This document shows positions 53,582 through 64,000 of a DNA stretch of 64,000 nt, in pieces. This stretch comes from Serratia sp. H1w (GTDB taxonomy: Bacteria > Pseudomonadota > Gammaproteobacteria > Enterobacterales > Enterobacteriaceae): the NCBI RefSeq assembly GCF_000633355.1, contig NZ_AYMQ01000045.1:100465-164464 (forward strand), in the 5' to 3' direction. Position 1 is the first letter of the stretch; every line of letters begins with the position of its first letter. The notes under the pieces are model-generated. The model was not told the origin of the DNA. It saw nothing but the letters and a program-made list of their open reading frames with translations, and made no database searches. Made by a program: the position numbers and the translations under genes.

Positions 53582-53650
53582 CGCCTGCAACGCCAGCAGG
53601 CCGTTGGGCCGCTCTTTGTCGGCCAGTACAACACCTTAGAAGGTCAGAGT

Positions 53651-54577
53651 ATGTCAGAGCAGTTCCTCTATTTTCTGCAGCAGATGTTCAACGGCGTGAC
53701 GCTGGGCAGCACCTATGCCTTGATCGCCATCGGTTACACCATGGTTTACGGCATTATCGGCATGATCAACTTCGCCCACGGCGAGGTGTATATGATCGGC
53801 AGCTATGTCTCCTTTATTGTGATCGCCGCCCTAATGATGATTGGCATCGACGTCGGTTGGGTGTTGATCGGCGCGGCGTTCATGGTGTCTATCGTCATTG
53901 CCAGCGCCTATGGCTGGAGCATTGAACGCGTGGCTTACAAGCCAGTGCGCAGTTCCAAGCGTCTGATTGCGCTGATTTCCGCCATCGGGATGTCGATATT
54001 CCTGCAAAACTACGTCAGCCTGACGCAAGGTTCGCGTGATGTGGCACTGCCAAGCCTGGTCACCGGCCAATGGGTGCTGGGTGAGAGTAACGGCTTTGCC
54101 GCGACCATCAGCACCATGCAGCTCATCATCTGGGTGGTCACCTTCCTGGCGATGCTGGCCCTGACGTTGTTTATCCGTTATTCGCGTATGGGTCGCGCTT
54201 GCCGTGCCTGTGCGGAAGATTTGAAGATGGCCAGCCTGCTGGGCATCAATACCGACCGGGTGATTTCGCTCACCTTCGTGATCGGGGCCGTGATGGCGGC
54301 GGTGGCGGGCGTGCTGCTCGGTCAGTTCTACGGCGTGATTAACCCTTACATCGGCTTTATGGCCGGGATGAAAGCTTTCACCGCTGCGGTGCTGGGCGGG
54401 ATCGGCAGTATTCCTGGCGCGATGATCGGTGGGTTGGTTCTGGGTGTGGCCGAAGCGCTCACCTCGGCTTATCTGAGTACCGAATATAAAGACGCGGTGT
54501 CTTTCGCCTTGCTGATTGTGGTGTTGCTGGTGATGCCAACTGGCATCCTTGGGCGTCCGGAGGTTGAGAAAGTATGA
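53651..54577 (+). CDS. livH: Branched-chain amino acid ABC permease LivH
   Basis: Inner-membrane permease subunit, 308 residues, same as E. coli, with about eight transmembrane segments. Landmarks are [28 protein letters not shown] and [16 protein letters not shown] 53651 ([15 protein letters not shown]) matches the family; upstream in-frame codons lie in the hairpin region. It overlaps livM by 4 bp. Confidence 0.97.
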   Translation: MSEQFLYFLQQMFNGVTLGSTYALIAIGYTMVYGIIGMINFAHGEVYMIGSYVSFIVIAALMMIGIDVGWVLIGAAFMVSIVIASAYGWSIERVAYKPVRSSKRLIALISAIGMSIFLQNYVSLTQGSRDVALPSLVTGQWVLGESNGFAATISTMQLIIWVVTFLAMLALTLFIRYSRMGRACRACAEDLKMASLLGINTDRVISLTFVIGAVMAAVAGVLLGQFYGVINPYIGFMAGMKAFTAAVLGGIGSIPGAMIGGLVLGVAEALTSAYLSTEYKDAVSFALLIVVLLVMPTGILGRPEVEKV

Positions 54578-55857
54578 AACTCGGTCTGCTTAACGCCTGT
54601 ATTGCCACGGTCGTGCTGTTTGTCATGGCCTCCTTCCTGATGGGGATGCAACTGAGCCTCGACGGCACCAAGCTGGTGGTGCACGGCGCCGCCGAAGTGC
54701 GCTGGATGTGGATTGGTATCGGTTGTGTGGTGGTATTTTTCTTCCAATTGTTGCGTCCGTTGATGCAGCACGGGATGAAGAAAATCTCCGGCCCTGCGTT
54801 TGTATTGCCAAGCTTTGATGGTTCGACCTTGCGTCAGAAAGTGCTGGCGGCGGCGATCATTATTGCTGCCGTAGTCTGGCCGTTCCTGGTGTCGCGCGGT
54901 ACGGTGGATATCGCCACCCTGACGCTGATTTACGTCATGCTGGGGCTGGGTCTGAACGTGGTGGTCGGCCTTTCCGGCTTGCTGGTGCTGGGCTACGGCG
55001 GCTTTTACGCCATCGGTGCCTATACCTATGCGCTGCTGAACCATTATTACGGCCTAGGGTTCTGGGAAAGTCTGCCGCTGGCGGGGATTGTTACCGCCGT
55101 CTTCGGCTTCCTGCTCGGTTTCCCGGTGTTACGCCTGCGGGGAGACTATCTGGCGATCGTCACGCTCGGCTTTGGCGAAATCGTCCGTATCCTGTTGCTG
55201 AACAACACCGAAATCACCGGTGGGCCGAACGGCATCAGCCAGATCCCGAAACCGACCTTCTTTGGCCTGGAGTTTAACCGCAGCGCCCGCGATGGCGGCT
55301 GGGATACCTTCCATAACTTCTTTGGTCTGAAATACGATCCCAGCGACCGCATCGTGTTCCTCTATCTGGTGGCGCTGCTGTTGGTGATACTGACGCTGTT
55401 TGTGATTAACCGTCTGCTGCGCATGCCGCTGGGCCGCGCCTGGGAAGCGTTGCGTGAAGACGAGATCGCCTGCCGTTCACTGGGCTTGAGCCCAACCAAG
55501 ATCAAACTGACCGCCTTCACCATCAGTGCTGCCTTTGCCGGTTTTGCCGGGACGCTGTTTGCCGCGCGCCAGGGCTTTGTCAGCCCGGAATCCTTCACCT
55601 TTGTGGAGTCTGCCTTTGTGCTGGCGATTGTGGTGCTGGGTGGCATGGGCTCGCAGTTTGCGGTGATCCTGGCGGCGATTTTGCTGGTGGTGTCCCGTGA
55701 GCTGATGCGCGATCTGAACGAATACAGCATGTTGCTGCTGGGGGCGCTGATGGTATTGATGATGATCTGGCGGCCACAGGGGCTGCTGCCGATGAAACGC
55801 CCGCAGTTGAAGTTGAAAGTGGCTGATATCAAAGCGGTGAAGGGGGAGCAGGCATGA
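54574..55857 (+). CDS. livM: Branched-chain amino acid ABC permease LivM
   Basis: Second permease subunit, 427 residues (E. coli 425). The N-terminal third carries extra helices before the conserved core; landmarks are [27 protein letters not shown] and the coupling-helix segment [19 protein letters not shown]. It overlaps livG by 4 bp. Confidence 0.97.
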   Translation: MKLGLLNACIATVVLFVMASFLMGMQLSLDGTKLVVHGAAEVRWMWIGIGCVVVFFFQLLRPLMQHGMKKISGPAFVLPSFDGSTLRQKVLAAAIIIAAVVWPFLVSRGTVDIATLTLIYVMLGLGLNVVVGLSGLLVLGYGGFYAIGAYTYALLNHYYGLGFWESLPLAGIVTAVFGFLLGFPVLRLRGDYLAIVTLGFGEIVRILLLNNTEITGGPNGISQIPKPTFFGLEFNRSARDGGWDTFHNFFGLKYDPSDRIVFLYLVALLLVILTLFVINRLLRMPLGRAWEALREDEIACRSLGLSPTKIKLTAFTISAAFAGFAGTLFAARQGFVSPESFTFVESAFVLAIVVLGGMGSQFAVILAAILLVVSRELMRDLNEYSMLLLGALMVLMMIWRPQGLLPMKRPQLKLKVADIKAVKGEQA

Positions 55858-56621
55858 GTACTCAACCTTTACTGGCGGTTGCCGGGCTTTCGATGCGCTT
55901 TGGTGGTTTGCTGGCGGTAAACAACGTCGCGTTGGAACTGCATCAAGGTGAGATTGTCTCGCTGATCGGGCCGAACGGCGCAGGCAAGACCACGGTGTTC
56001 AACTGCCTGACCGGATTCTATCGCCCGACCAGCGGCACCATCAAACTGCGCGATCGCCATCTGGAAGGGCTTTCCGGCCAGACCATTGCCCGTATGGGCG
56101 TGGTGCGCACCTTCCAGCACGTACGCTTGTTCCGCGAAATGACGGTGATTGAAAACCTGCTGGTGGCTCAGCATCAGCATCTGAAAAGCGGCGTGTTTGC
56201 CGGTTTGCTGAAAACCCCGGCGTTCCGTCGTGCAGAGGCCGATGCGCTGGAGCGCGCGGCGGTATGGTTGGAACGCGTTGGTCTGTTGGAGATGGCTAAC
56301 CGTTCGGCGGGCAACCTGGCCTATGGCCAACAGCGTCGGCTGGAAATCGCCCGCTGCATGGTTACGCGCCCGGAATTATTGATGCTGGACGAACCGGCGG
56401 CGGGCCTCAACCCGAAAGAAACCGATGAGCTGGACCACCTGATCGTCGAGCTGCGCGACCAGCATCAGGTATCAGTGCTGTTGATTGAACATGATATGAA
56501 GCTGGTGATGGGGATTTCCGATCGCATCTACGTGGTGAATCAGGGAACGCCGTTGGCGCAAGGCTCACCGGCAGAAATCCGTAATAACCCGGACGTGATC
56601 CGGGCCTATCTGGGCGAATAA
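55854..56621 (+). CDS. livG: Branched-chain amino acid ABC ATPase LivG
   Basis: ATP-binding subunit, 255 residues, same as E. coli. Walker A is [10 protein letters not shown], the signature is [13 protein letters not shown], and Walker B is [12 protein letters not shown]. livF follows after 4 bp. Confidence 0.97.
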   Translation: MSTQPLLAVAGLSMRFGGLLAVNNVALELHQGEIVSLIGPNGAGKTTVFNCLTGFYRPTSGTIKLRDRHLEGLSGQTIARMGVVRTFQHVRLFREMTVIENLLVAQHQHLKSGVFAGLLKTPAFRRAEADALERAAVWLERVGLLEMANRSAGNLAYGQQRRLEIARCMVTRPELLMLDEPAAGLNPKETDELDHLIVELRDQHQVSVLLIEHDMKLVMGISDRIYVVNQGTPLAQGSPAEIRNNPDVIRAYLGE

Positions 56622-56625
56622 GCAT

Positions 56626-57327
<702 letters not shown>

Positions 57328-57330
57328 AAA

Positions 57331-57455
57331 TACCCGTCGTCTTTCAAGCTACAGCGTTGTTAGCTGCACATGTTGACCCCAGTCACTTACCCAAAAGTAA
57401 GCTCCTGGGGATAAACATGTTTGCTGCCTAGCTGTAACTTGAAATCCATAGGGTA
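57331..57455. repeat. 125-bp palindromic MITE-like element after livF
   Basis: 25-bp imperfect terminal inverted repeats: 57331-57355 and 57431-57455 (inner part TTTCAAG-TACAGC against GCTGTA-CTTGAAA). The interior is also symmetrical: ACATGTT...AACATGT, CCCC...GGGG and CTTAC...GTAAG. The RNA would form one long hairpin. Elements of this pattern are common between genes in Yersiniaceae genomes. No coding capacity. Confidence 0.75.
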
Positions 57456-57465
57456 TTGGGTGGTA

Positions 57466-57494
57466 TTGACTTATGAGGGGCATACTTATTGTAT
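57466..57494 (+). promoter_or_regulatory. Possible aminotransferase promoter
   Basis: TTGACT (57466-57471), 17 bp, TTGTAT (57489-57494), about 35 bp before the aminotransferase ATG. The -10 is imperfect. Confidence 0.4.
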
Positions 57495-57528
57495 TGCGCC
57501 TATATATTAACGATTACGAGAACAAGCA

Positions 57529-58716
57529 ATGAAGACTGAAGGACTACTCGCGCAGCGCATCGTAAAAGTCAAAAGCTCGGCAATCCGTGAATTGCTCAAG
57601 CACAGCAAAATGGAAAACGTTATTTCGCTGGCGGGTGGCATTCCCTCTGATGCGCTGTTTGATTTCGAAGGATTGAGCATTGCGACTCAGCAGGCCATTA
57701 CTGAACAGCCAAAAAGCGCTTTCCAGTATGGGCTGACCGAAGGCAGCGAACGGCTGCGTGAAGGTATCTGCACGCTGTGCGCACAGCGCGGCGTAAATGC
57801 CCGGCCGGAAGATATCGTGGTGACCGCAGGCTCTCAACAGGCGTTGGATCTGGTGATGCGTGCGGTAATCAACCCAGGCGACGTGTTTGTGGTTGAACGC
57901 CCGACCTATCTGGCGGCACTGCAAACGCTGGAGCTGGCGGAGGCCAACATTATGTCCGTCTCTTCCGACAGCGACGGCATGGTGGTGGATGAACTGGCCG
58001 AACTGCTGAAAACCCAAAAGATCAAAGGGGTGTACGTGGTGCCGAACTTCGGCAACCCGAGCGGCCTGACCCTGAGCGCCGCACGCCGTGAGCAGTTGGT
58101 TAAACTGGCGGTGGAATATAACTTCCTGATTATCGAGGATGACCCGTACGGTGAACTGCGTTTCACCGAAGAGCGTAATGCCACGCTGTATCAGGTTTCG
58201 CAGCAGGTGCTGGGCCATACTGAGAACATCATCTACACCTCCACTTTCTCCAAGATCCTGGCACCAGGCTTGCGCCTGGGTTGGGCTATCCTGCCGCCGT
58301 TCCTGCTGCATAAAGTGGCGATCATCAAGCAGGCGGCGGATCTGCATGCCAGCGCGCTGTCGCAGAGCATCGTCGAATGCTACCTGGGGCTGGATCGTTT
58401 ATCGGCGCAGATCGAAAAGATCCGCACAGCCTATAAACACAAGGGTGAGATCCTGGCCGGATTGGTGGAAAAAGAGCTGGGTGATGTGATCAGCTTTGAT
58501 ATGCCGAAAGGCGGTATGTTCCTGTGGGCGCGTTTCCGTCAGCCGTTCGATGCTACCGAATGGCTGAAAACCACCCTGAAACAGGGCGTGGTGTTTGTGC
58601 CAGGGGAATACTTCTTCTCTGACAAACCGGATCGTTCCACCTTCCGCCTGTCGTTTGCCACGGCAACCGAACAACAGATGCAAGAGGCCGTCGCCCGCCT
58701 GCGTCGCTCGCTGTAA
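57529..58716 (+). CDS. PLP-dependent aminotransferase (class I/II, LysN-like)
   Basis: 395-residue fold-type I aminotransferase. The PLP lysine is Lys242 in TSTFSKILAPGLRLGW. PNFGNPSG (about 172-179) binds the cofactor pyridine via Asn, and DDPYGELRF (204-212) holds the Asp/Tyr pair. It resembles 2-aminoadipate/valine-pyruvate-type enzymes. It has no MocR-type DNA-binding domain at the N-terminus (starts MKTEGLLAQRI). Being next to the leucine transporter, it may transaminate branched-chain or aromatic amino acids, which is inference. E. coli has no gene between livF and ugpB. Confidence 0.85.
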   Translation: MKTEGLLAQRIVKVKSSAIRELLKHSKMENVISLAGGIPSDALFDFEGLSIATQQAITEQPKSAFQYGLTEGSERLREGICTLCAQRGVNARPEDIVVTAGSQQALDLVMRAVINPGDVFVVERPTYLAALQTLELAEANIMSVSSDSDGMVVDELAELLKTQKIKGVYVVPNFGNPSGLTLSAARREQLVKLAVEYNFLIIEDDPYGELRFTEERNATLYQVSQQVLGHTENIIYTSTFSKILAPGLRLGWAILPPFLLHKVAIIKQAADLHASALSQSIVECYLGLDRLSAQIEKIRTAYKHKGEILAGLVEKELGDVISFDMPKGGMFLWARFRQPFDATEWLKTTLKQGVVFVPGEYFFSDKPDRSTFRLSFATATEQQMQEAVARLRRSL

Positions 58717-58780
58717 TTTCTCTGTGGCGGTAGGGTTAACCTTACCGCCGACATCAAACCGCCATCTGCACTTCACCTCG

Positions 58781-58820
58781 TCGTCATCTAGCTGTCATCT
58801 AAAGACTATTTTTCTGTCAT
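58781..58820 (+). promoter_or_regulatory. Pho boxes of the ugp operon
   Basis: TCGTCAT-CTAG-CTGTCAT (58781-58798) is a full PhoB box: two 7-bp direct repeats 11 bp apart, consensus CTGTCAT. A third CTGTCAT lies at 58814-58820, about two turns on. This puts ugpB under phosphate-starvation control, as in E. coli. Confidence 0.8.
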
Positions 58821-58906
58821 CCGCGCATGGCATGTTAACTTCCGAACAAAAACTGTTTCTTTTCGCTCACGCGTTTTGATCACACCAGCTTTTTCAGGAG
58901 TTAGGC

Positions 58907-60226
58907 ATGTTTACTCACGCGATTAAAAAAACCACATTGTGCGTTACGTTGGCCCTGGCGCTCGGCGGTCAGGCATTAGCGGCAACCGAGATCCCGTTCT
59001 GGCATTCAATGGAAGGGGAACTGGGCACCGAAGTGGATTCTCTGGCAGATCGCTTCAACCAAACGCACAGCGATGTGAAGATCGTCCCGGTTTATAAAGG
59101 CAACTACGAACAAAGCCTGGCGGCGGGCATTGCAGCCTATCGCTCAGGCAAGGCGCCGGCGATCCTACAGGTTTACGAAGTGGGCACCGCCACCATGATG
59201 GCGAGCAAGGCGATCAAGCCGGTATATCAGGTATTCCAGGAGTCGGGCGTCAAGTTCGATGAATCGGTGTTTGTGCCGACCGTGGCCGGTTACTACAGCG
59301 ATAATAAGAGCGGCCATCTGCTGTCCCAGCCTTTCAACAGCTCCACCCCGGTGCTGTATTACAACAAAGACGCCTTCAAAAAGGCGGGCCTGAACCCGGA
59401 TCAACCGCCGAAAACCTGGCAGGAGCTGGCAGCCGATGCGGCCAAACTGCGCGCGGCTGGCATGAAGTGTGGCTACACCAGCGGCTGGTTGGGCTGGATC
59501 CAACTGGAGAACTTCAGCGCCTGGCATGGTGTGCCGTTCGCCAGTGAGAACAACGGCTTTGGGGGGACCAATGCCAAACTGGAGTTCAACCAGCCGCTGC
59601 AGGTCAAACACATCCAGTTCCTGCAAGATATGAACAAGAAGGGTGATTTCACCTACTACGGCCGTAAGGACGAACCTACCGAGAAGTTCTACAACGGCGA
59701 CTGCGCCATGGCAACGGCTTCTTCCGGCTCACTGGCCAGCATCCGTAAATACGCCAAATTTGATTTCGGCGTGGGCATGATGCCTTTTGACGCTGATGCT
59801 AAAAACGCTCCGCAGAACGCCATTATCGGCGGGGCCAGCCTGTGGGTGATGAACGGTAAAGACGCTGCGACCTACAAGGGCGTAGCGGAGTTTCTGCAAT
59901 ATCTGGCCCAGCCTGAGATTGCCGCCGAGTGGCTCCAGAAGACCGGCTACCTGCCGATCACTACTGCCGCTTACGAGTTGACCAAGCAACAGGGCTTTTA
60001 CGACAAAAACCCAGGGGCCGATGTGGCTACCCGTCAGATGTTGAATAAGCCACCGTTGGCGTTCACCAAAGGGCTGCGTCTGGGCAATATGCCGCAGATC
60101 CGCACCGTGGTGGATGAAGAGCTGGAAAGCGTGTGGACCGACAAGAAAACTCCACAGCAGGCGATGGATGCCGCAGTACAGCGCGGTGATGTATTGCTGC
60201 GCCGCTTCGAAGCCTCGACCAAGTAA
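58907..60226 (+). CDS. ugpB: Glycerol-3-phosphate-binding periplasmic protein UgpB
   Basis: Solute-binding protein for glycerol-3-phosphate and glycerophosphodiesters such as glycerophosphocholine, 439 residues (E. coli 438). The signal peptide is 1-25, cut at ALA/ATE. The mature start is [13 protein letters not shown]. Landmarks include [36 protein letters not shown] and KTGYLPIT. The gene is behind Pho boxes and is followed by a REP-like element before ugpA. Confidence 0.97.
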   Translation: MFTHAIKKTTLCVTLALALGGQALAATEIPFWHSMEGELGTEVDSLADRFNQTHSDVKIVPVYKGNYEQSLAAGIAAYRSGKAPAILQVYEVGTATMMASKAIKPVYQVFQESGVKFDESVFVPTVAGYYSDNKSGHLLSQPFNSSTPVLYYNKDAFKKAGLNPDQPPKTWQELAADAAKLRAAGMKCGYTSGWLGWIQLENFSAWHGVPFASENNGFGGTNAKLEFNQPLQVKHIQFLQDMNKKGDFTYYGRKDEPTEKFYNGDCAMATASSGSLASIRKYAKFDFGVGMMPFDADAKNAPQNAIIGGASLWVMNGKDAATYKGVAEFLQYLAQPEIAAEWLQKTGYLPITTAAYELTKQQGFYDKNPGADVATRQMLNKPPLAFTKGLRLGNMPQIRTVVDEELESVWTDKKTPQQAMDAAVQRGDVLLRRFEASTK

Positions 60227-60267
60227 GCGTCAGATTGGGCACTATTCAGCCAAACGACATCGATCCA

Positions 60268-60303
60268 CTCCCTCTCCCTTTGGGAGAGGGTTGGGGTGAG
60301 GGG
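60268..60303. repeat. REP-like element between ugpB and ugpA
   Basis: Same family as 8257-8295: CTCCCTCTCCCTTTGGGAGAGGG forms a stem, followed by TTGGGGTGAGGGG. It lies inside the ugp operon after the binding-protein gene, where it may protect the ugpB mRNA from 3' decay and so raise binding protein over permease. Confidence 0.8.
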
Positions 60304-60341
60304 CCCATATCGCTCCTCATCCCCATTTAACGGTTAACCCT

Positions 60342-61229
60342 ATGTCATCATCCCGTCCCGGTTTCGGCTGTAGCTGGCTACCCTATGTTTTAGTGCTGCC
60401 ACAACTGCTAATCACCGTCGTCTTCTTCCTGTGGCCTGCCGGCCAGGCGCTGTGGTACTCGGTACAAAGCGTCGATCCGTTCGGCCTCTCCAGCCAGTTT
60501 GTTGGGCTGGACAACTTTAAGCAGCTATTCCAGGACCCGTATTATCTGGATTCGTTTTACACCACGCTGCTGTTCAGCTTCCTGGTCGCCGGTATTGGCC
60601 TGCTGGTGTCGTTGTTCTTCGCTGCGTTGGTGGACTATGTGCTGCGCGGCAGCCGTTTCTATCAGACGTTGATGATCCTGCCCTATGCGGTAGCCCCCGC
60701 CGTGGCAGCTGTGCTGTGGATCTTCCTGTTCAGCCCGGGTATGGGCTTGATCACCCACGTGCTTGCCGGTTTCGGCTACGACTGGAACCACGCGCAAAAT
60801 AGCGGCCAGGCGATGTTCCTGGTGGTGTTGGCCTCTGTATGGCAGCAGATCAGCTATAACTTTCTGTTTTTCCTGGCCGCGTTGCAATCCATCCCGCGTT
60901 CCCTGGTGGAAGCGGCAGCGATCGACGGGGCTGGCCCAGTTCGGCGTTTCTTCAATCTGGTGCTGCCGCTGATCACGCCGGTGAGTTTCTTCCTGCTGGT
61001 GGTGAACCTGGTCTATGCCTTCTTTGATACCTTCCCGGTGATCGATGCCGCGACCGGCGGTGGGCCGGTACAATCGACCACTACGCTGGTGTACAAGATT
61101 TATCGCGAAGGCTTTGCCGGTTTGGATCTGTCCAGTTCGGCGGCGCAATCGGTGGTACTGATGCTGCTGGTGATTGGCCTGACGGTGATCCAGTTCCGCT
61201 TTGTTGAACGTAAGGTGCGCTACCAATGA
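60342..61229 (+). CDS. ugpA: Glycerol-3-phosphate ABC permease UgpA
   Basis: Inner-membrane permease subunit of 295 residues (same as E. coli), six helices. The EAA loop is [23 protein letters not shown] (about 188-210). Start [21 protein letters not shown]. It overlaps ugpE by 4 bp. Confidence 0.96.
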   Translation: MSSSRPGFGCSWLPYVLVLPQLLITVVFFLWPAGQALWYSVQSVDPFGLSSQFVGLDNFKQLFQDPYYLDSFYTTLLFSFLVAGIGLLVSLFFAALVDYVLRGSRFYQTLMILPYAVAPAVAAVLWIFLFSPGMGLITHVLAGFGYDWNHAQNSGQAMFLVVLASVWQQISYNFLFFLAALQSIPRSLVEAAAIDGAGPVRRFFNLVLPLITPVSFFLLVVNLVYAFFDTFPVIDAATGGGPVQSTTTLVYKIYREGFAGLDLSSSAAQSVVLMLLVIGLTVIQFRFVERKVRYQ

Positions 61230-62071
61230 TTGAGAACCGACGCGGGCTGGATATCTTCAGCCATACGATGCTGATCCTCGGCGTGCTGGTGGTGCTGTTT
61301 CCGCTGTACGTGGCCTTTGTCGCCGCTACGCTGGACGATCAGCAGGTGTTCCAGGTGCCGATGACGTTAGTCCCAGGTGGGCATCTGTGGGACAACATCC
61401 GCCATATCTGGCAGGGCGGCGTGGGCACGCTCAAGGTGCCGTTCTCGATGCTGCTGCTCAACAGCGTGATCATGGCGCTGGCGATCACCTGCGGCAAGAT
61501 CGTGGTCTCGGTGCTGTCCGCTTATGCCATCGTGTATTTTCGTTTCCCGCTGCGCAGTCTGTTTTTCTGGCTGATTTTCATGACGCTGATGCTGCCGGTT
61601 GAAGTGCGTATTTTCCCGACGGTGGAGGTGATTTCCAACCTCAACCTGCTGGATAGCTATACCGGCCTGACGTTACCGCTGATGGCCTCGGCCACCGCCA
61701 CCTTCCTGCTGCGCCAGTTCTTTATGACCCTGCCGGATGAGTTGCTGGAGGCGGCCCGCATCGACGGTGCTGGGCCGATGCGCTTCTTTTGGGACATTGT
61801 GCTGCCGTTATCAAAAACCAATCTGGCGGCGCTGTTTGTCATCACCTTTATCTACGGCTGGAACCAGTACCTGTGGCCGATCCTGATCACCAGCGACGCC
61901 TCGATGAGCACCGCGGTAGCGGGGATCCGCAGCATGATTTCCACCTCCGGTGCGCCGACCCAGTGGAATCAGGTGATGGCGGCAATGATTTTGACTTTGA
62001 TCCCGCCGTTGGCGGTGGTTCTTCTGATGCAGCGCTGGTTTGTACGCGGCCTGGTTGATAGCGAGAAGTAA
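61226..62071 (+). CDS. ugpE: Glycerol-3-phosphate ABC permease UgpE
   Basis: Second permease subunit, 281 residues (same as E. coli). It begins [19 protein letters not shown]; the EAA loop is [23 protein letters not shown]. It is followed after 4 bp by ugpC. Confidence 0.97.
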   Translation: MIENRRGLDIFSHTMLILGVLVVLFPLYVAFVAATLDDQQVFQVPMTLVPGGHLWDNIRHIWQGGVGTLKVPFSMLLLNSVIMALAITCGKIVVSVLSAYAIVYFRFPLRSLFFWLIFMTLMLPVEVRIFPTVEVISNLNLLDSYTGLTLPLMASATATFLLRQFFMTLPDELLEAARIDGAGPMRFFWDIVLPLSKTNLAALFVITFIYGWNQYLWPILITSDASMSTAVAGIRSMISTSGAPTQWNQVMAAMILTLIPPLAVVLLMQRWFVRGLVDSEK

Positions 62072-62075
62072 TAAT

Positions 62076-63149
62076 ATGGCAGGTTTAAAACTACAGGCGG
62101 TCACCAAGTCTTACGACGGCAAAACGCCGGTGATCAAGCAAATCGATCTGGACGTGGCCGACGGCGAATTTATTGTGATGGTTGGCCCTTCCGGCTGTGG
62201 CAAATCGACGCTGCTGCGGATGGTCGCCGGGCTGGAGCGCACTACCAGCGGCGATATTTACATCGATACGCGGCGCGTCACCGATCTGGAACCGAAAGAT
62301 CGTGGCATCGCCATGGTGTTCCAGAACTACGCACTGTATCCGCATATGAGCGTGTACGACAATATGGCCTACGGCCTGAAAATCCGTGGCTTTGGTAAAC
62401 AGCATATCCGCCAGCGGGTGGAGGAAGCGGCGCGTATCCTGGAATTGGAGCCGTTGTTGCAACGTAAACCGCGTGAGCTTTCCGGTGGCCAGCGCCAGCG
62501 GGTGGCCATGGGACGCGCTATTGTGCGTGAGCCTGCGGTGTTCCTGTTCGATGAGCCATTATCCAATCTGGATGCCAAATTGCGCGTCCAGATGCGCCTG
62601 GAATTACAACAGTTGCACCGTCGTCTGAAAACGACCAGCCTGTATGTGACTCACGATCAGGTTGAGGCGATGACGCTAGCGCAGCGGGTGATTGTGATGA
62701 ATAAAGGCGTTGCGGAGCAAATTGGTACCCCGAGTGAGGTTTATCAACGCCCGGCTACGCTGTTTGTCGCCAGCTTTATCGGCTCCCCGGCGATGAACCT
62801 GCTGCCCGGCACGCTGAGTATGGACGGTAAACAGCTGCATTTGGCCGGAGGCATGGTACTGGATCTGCCCGAAGCTCAGCCAAAATGGGGCGGGCAGGAG
62901 TTGACGTTGGGTATCCGGCCGGAGCATATTCAACTGAGTACGCGCGAGCAGGGCGGTATTCCGTTCGAACTGCAAACGCTGGAACTGCTTGGTGCCGACA
63001 ATCTGGCACATGGCCAGTGGGGGAATTCAGGCGTGATCGTTCGCCTGAGTCATGAAACCCTGCCGCCTGCGGGCAGCGTCCTGCATTTGCAACTGCCTGC
63101 GTCGGCGCTGCACTTTTTTGCTACCCACAGCGGATCACGGATGGAATGA
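62076..63149 (+). CDS. ugpC: Glycerol-3-phosphate ABC ATPase UgpC
   Basis: MalK-type ABC ATPase with a C-terminal regulatory domain, 357 residues (E. coli 356). Walker A is [10 protein letters not shown], the signature is [15 protein letters not shown] and Walker B is [18 protein letters not shown] 62076 gives [15 protein letters not shown], the family start; a frame from 62040 overlaps ugpE. It overlaps ugpQ by 4 bp. Confidence 0.97.
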   Translation: MAGLKLQAVTKSYDGKTPVIKQIDLDVADGEFIVMVGPSGCGKSTLLRMVAGLERTTSGDIYIDTRRVTDLEPKDRGIAMVFQNYALYPHMSVYDNMAYGLKIRGFGKQHIRQRVEEAARILELEPLLQRKPRELSGGQRQRVAMGRAIVREPAVFLFDEPLSNLDAKLRVQMRLELQQLHRRLKTTSLYVTHDQVEAMTLAQRVIVMNKGVAEQIGTPSEVYQRPATLFVASFIGSPAMNLLPGTLSMDGKQLHLAGGMVLDLPEAQPKWGGQELTLGIRPEHIQLSTREQGGIPFELQTLELLGADNLAHGQWGNSGVIVRLSHETLPPAGSVLHLQLPASALHFFATHSGSRME

Positions 63150-63895
63150 TGACTACAGCCTGGCCTTATCCCCACATTGTCGCCCATCGCGGCGGTGGTT
63201 CTCTGGCACCGGAAAATACCTTGGCGGCAATTGACGTTGGCGCGCGCCATGGCCACAAGATGATCGAGTTTGACGCCAAGCTGGCGCAGGACGGGCAGAT
63301 TTTCCTGCTGCATGATGACACGCTTGAGCGCACCAGCAACGGTTGGGGCGTGGCAGGCGAATTGCCTTGGGAAAAGCTGGTAGAGCTGGACGCCGGTGAC
63401 TGGTACAGCTCGGCCTTTAAAGGGGAGCGTTTGCCGCTGCTGTCGGATGTGGCGGAACGCTGTCAGCAGCACGGCATGATGGCCAACATTGAGATCAAGC
63501 CAACCACCGGCAGTGACGAGGAAACCGGCCGGGTGGTGGCGTTTGCCGCCAGCATGCTGTGGCAGGGGCAAACCGAGCCGCTGCTCTCTTCCTTCTCGGT
63601 GGAAGCCCTGGCGGCGGCACAACTGACCGCACCGGAGTTGCCACGCGGCCTGTTGCTGGATAAATGGGATGAGAACTGGCGTGAGCTGACCGAGCGTCTT
63701 GGCTGCGTCTCGTTGCATATCAATCATAAGGAATTGACCGCCGAACGCGTCGTGGCGCTGAAAGAGGCCGGGCTGCGTATTCTGGTGTATACCGTCAATC
63801 AGCCGGAGCGAGCGCGTTTACTACTGAGCTGGGGCGTTGACTGTATTTGCACTGACCGGATAGACCTCATCGGCCCAGATTTTCCAAACGCTTAA
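63146..63895 (+). CDS. ugpQ: Cytoplasmic glycerophosphodiester phosphodiesterase UgpQ
   Basis: Hydrolyses glycerophosphodiesters brought in by UgpBAEC to glycerol-3-phosphate and alcohol. The product is 249 residues (E. coli 247). No signal peptide, in contrast to GlpQ. GDPD motifs are [14 protein letters not shown] (His14), EFDAKL (Glu41, Asp43) and [10 protein letters not shown] (His56). Two adjacent ATGs (63146, 63149) are possible; the first overlaps the ugpC stop. Last gene of the operon. Confidence 0.96.
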   Translation: MMTTAWPYPHIVAHRGGGSLAPENTLAAIDVGARHGHKMIEFDAKLAQDGQIFLLHDDTLERTSNGWGVAGELPWEKLVELDAGDWYSSAFKGERLPLLSDVAERCQQHGMMANIEIKPTTGSDEETGRVVAFAASMLWQGQTEPLLSSFSVEALAAAQLTAPELPRGLLLDKWDENWRELTERLGCVSLHINHKELTAERVVALKEAGLRILVYTVNQPERARLLLSWGVDCICTDRIDLIGPDFPNA

Positions 63896-63907
63896 ATTTA
63901 AAGACTA

Positions 63908-63944
63908 CCCCTCACCCTAACCCTCTCCCCAAAAAGGAGAGGGA
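63908..63944. repeat. REP-like element after ugpQ
   Basis: CCCTCACCCTAACCCTCTC core followed by an internal CTCTCC...GGAGAG stem, in the same orientation as the copy at 8155. It lies 12 bp after the ugpQ stop and may end or stabilise the ugp transcript. The last 56 bases of the window show no gene that I can recognise. Confidence 0.8.
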
Positions 63945-64000
63945 AGCGTATGTGCTACATGTTAGCCCCTGCGTCTGACCTTAACACGGGCGCAGCATGC

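Noticed and set aside
63945..64000. A possible gene start at the right edge of the window
   Set aside because: E. coli has ggt after ugpQ, but these 56 bases show no convincing coding sequence on either strand.

Overview
The window is a stretch of gammaproteobacterial chromosome, most likely from Serratia or a close relative in the Yersiniaceae/Enterobacterales. The proteins read as orthologues of Escherichia coli proteins with modest divergence. Gene order follows E. coli in two blocks: cyaA-cyaY-lptM-dapF-yigA-xerC-yigB-uvrD-corA-rarD-yigI-pldA-recQ-rhtC-rhtB-pldB-yigL, and dcrB-yhhQ-tusA-zntA-yhhN-yhhM-yhhL-rsmD-ftsY-ftsE-ftsX-rpoH-panM-livKHMGF-ugpBAECQ. These blocks are far apart in E. 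coli and are joined here by accessory DNA. Coding density is high and the DNA is GC-rich. I saw no tRNA, rRNA, insertion sequence, phage gene or CRISPR array. The species cannot be fixed from sequence reading alone.

Region 1 (1-19140) is core. It starts inside cyaA and runs through cell-wall/lysine synthesis (dapF), chromosome dimer resolution (xerC), SOS-regulated repair (uvrD with a LexA box), magnesium transport (corA behind a 250-nt leader that may encode a short peptide), outer-membrane phospholipase (pldA), recQ, the threonine/homoserine exporters rhtC and rhtB, and the HAD phosphatase yigL.

Region 2 (19141-27710) is the most interesting part. It is one tight operon of seven genes plus a LysR regulator: a biuret-hydrolase-like amidase, three subunits resembling the E. 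coli oxamate transcarbamylase (AllH, AllF/FdrA, AllG/YlbE), a carbamate kinase, a free-standing copy of the C-terminal domain of allophanate hydrolase, and a cytosine/purine-type permease. I infer a ureide-scavenging pathway that makes carbamoyl phosphate and then ATP. Two matching dyads 21 bp apart lie upstream of the operon and are a good candidate for the LysR operator.

Region 3 (27711-36803) holds a two-membrane-segment protein of unknown function, an ArsR-rhodanese fusion regulator divergent from a DUF2938 membrane protein, and the glycerol-3-phosphate regulon glpQT / glpABC around a shared control region with GlpR-like and CRP-like sites.

Region 4 (36804-48250) is core again: dcrB, an acetyltransferase, the queuosine-precursor transporter yhhQ behind a convincing preQ1-I-type riboswitch, tusA, the zinc exporter zntA with a ZntR-type promoter (20-bp spacer), rsmD, ftsYEX and rpoH with a sigma-E-type promoter. 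FtsY carries four copies of a 54-bp repeat in its acidic domain.

Region 5 (48251-64000) has an uncharacterised exported two-gene operon in the place where E. coli has livJ, then panM, the branched-chain amino acid transporter livKHMGF, an aminotransferase inserted between liv and ugp, and the Pho-regulated glycerol-3-phosphate transporter ugpBAEC with ugpQ. Several families of small palindromic repeats sit between genes.
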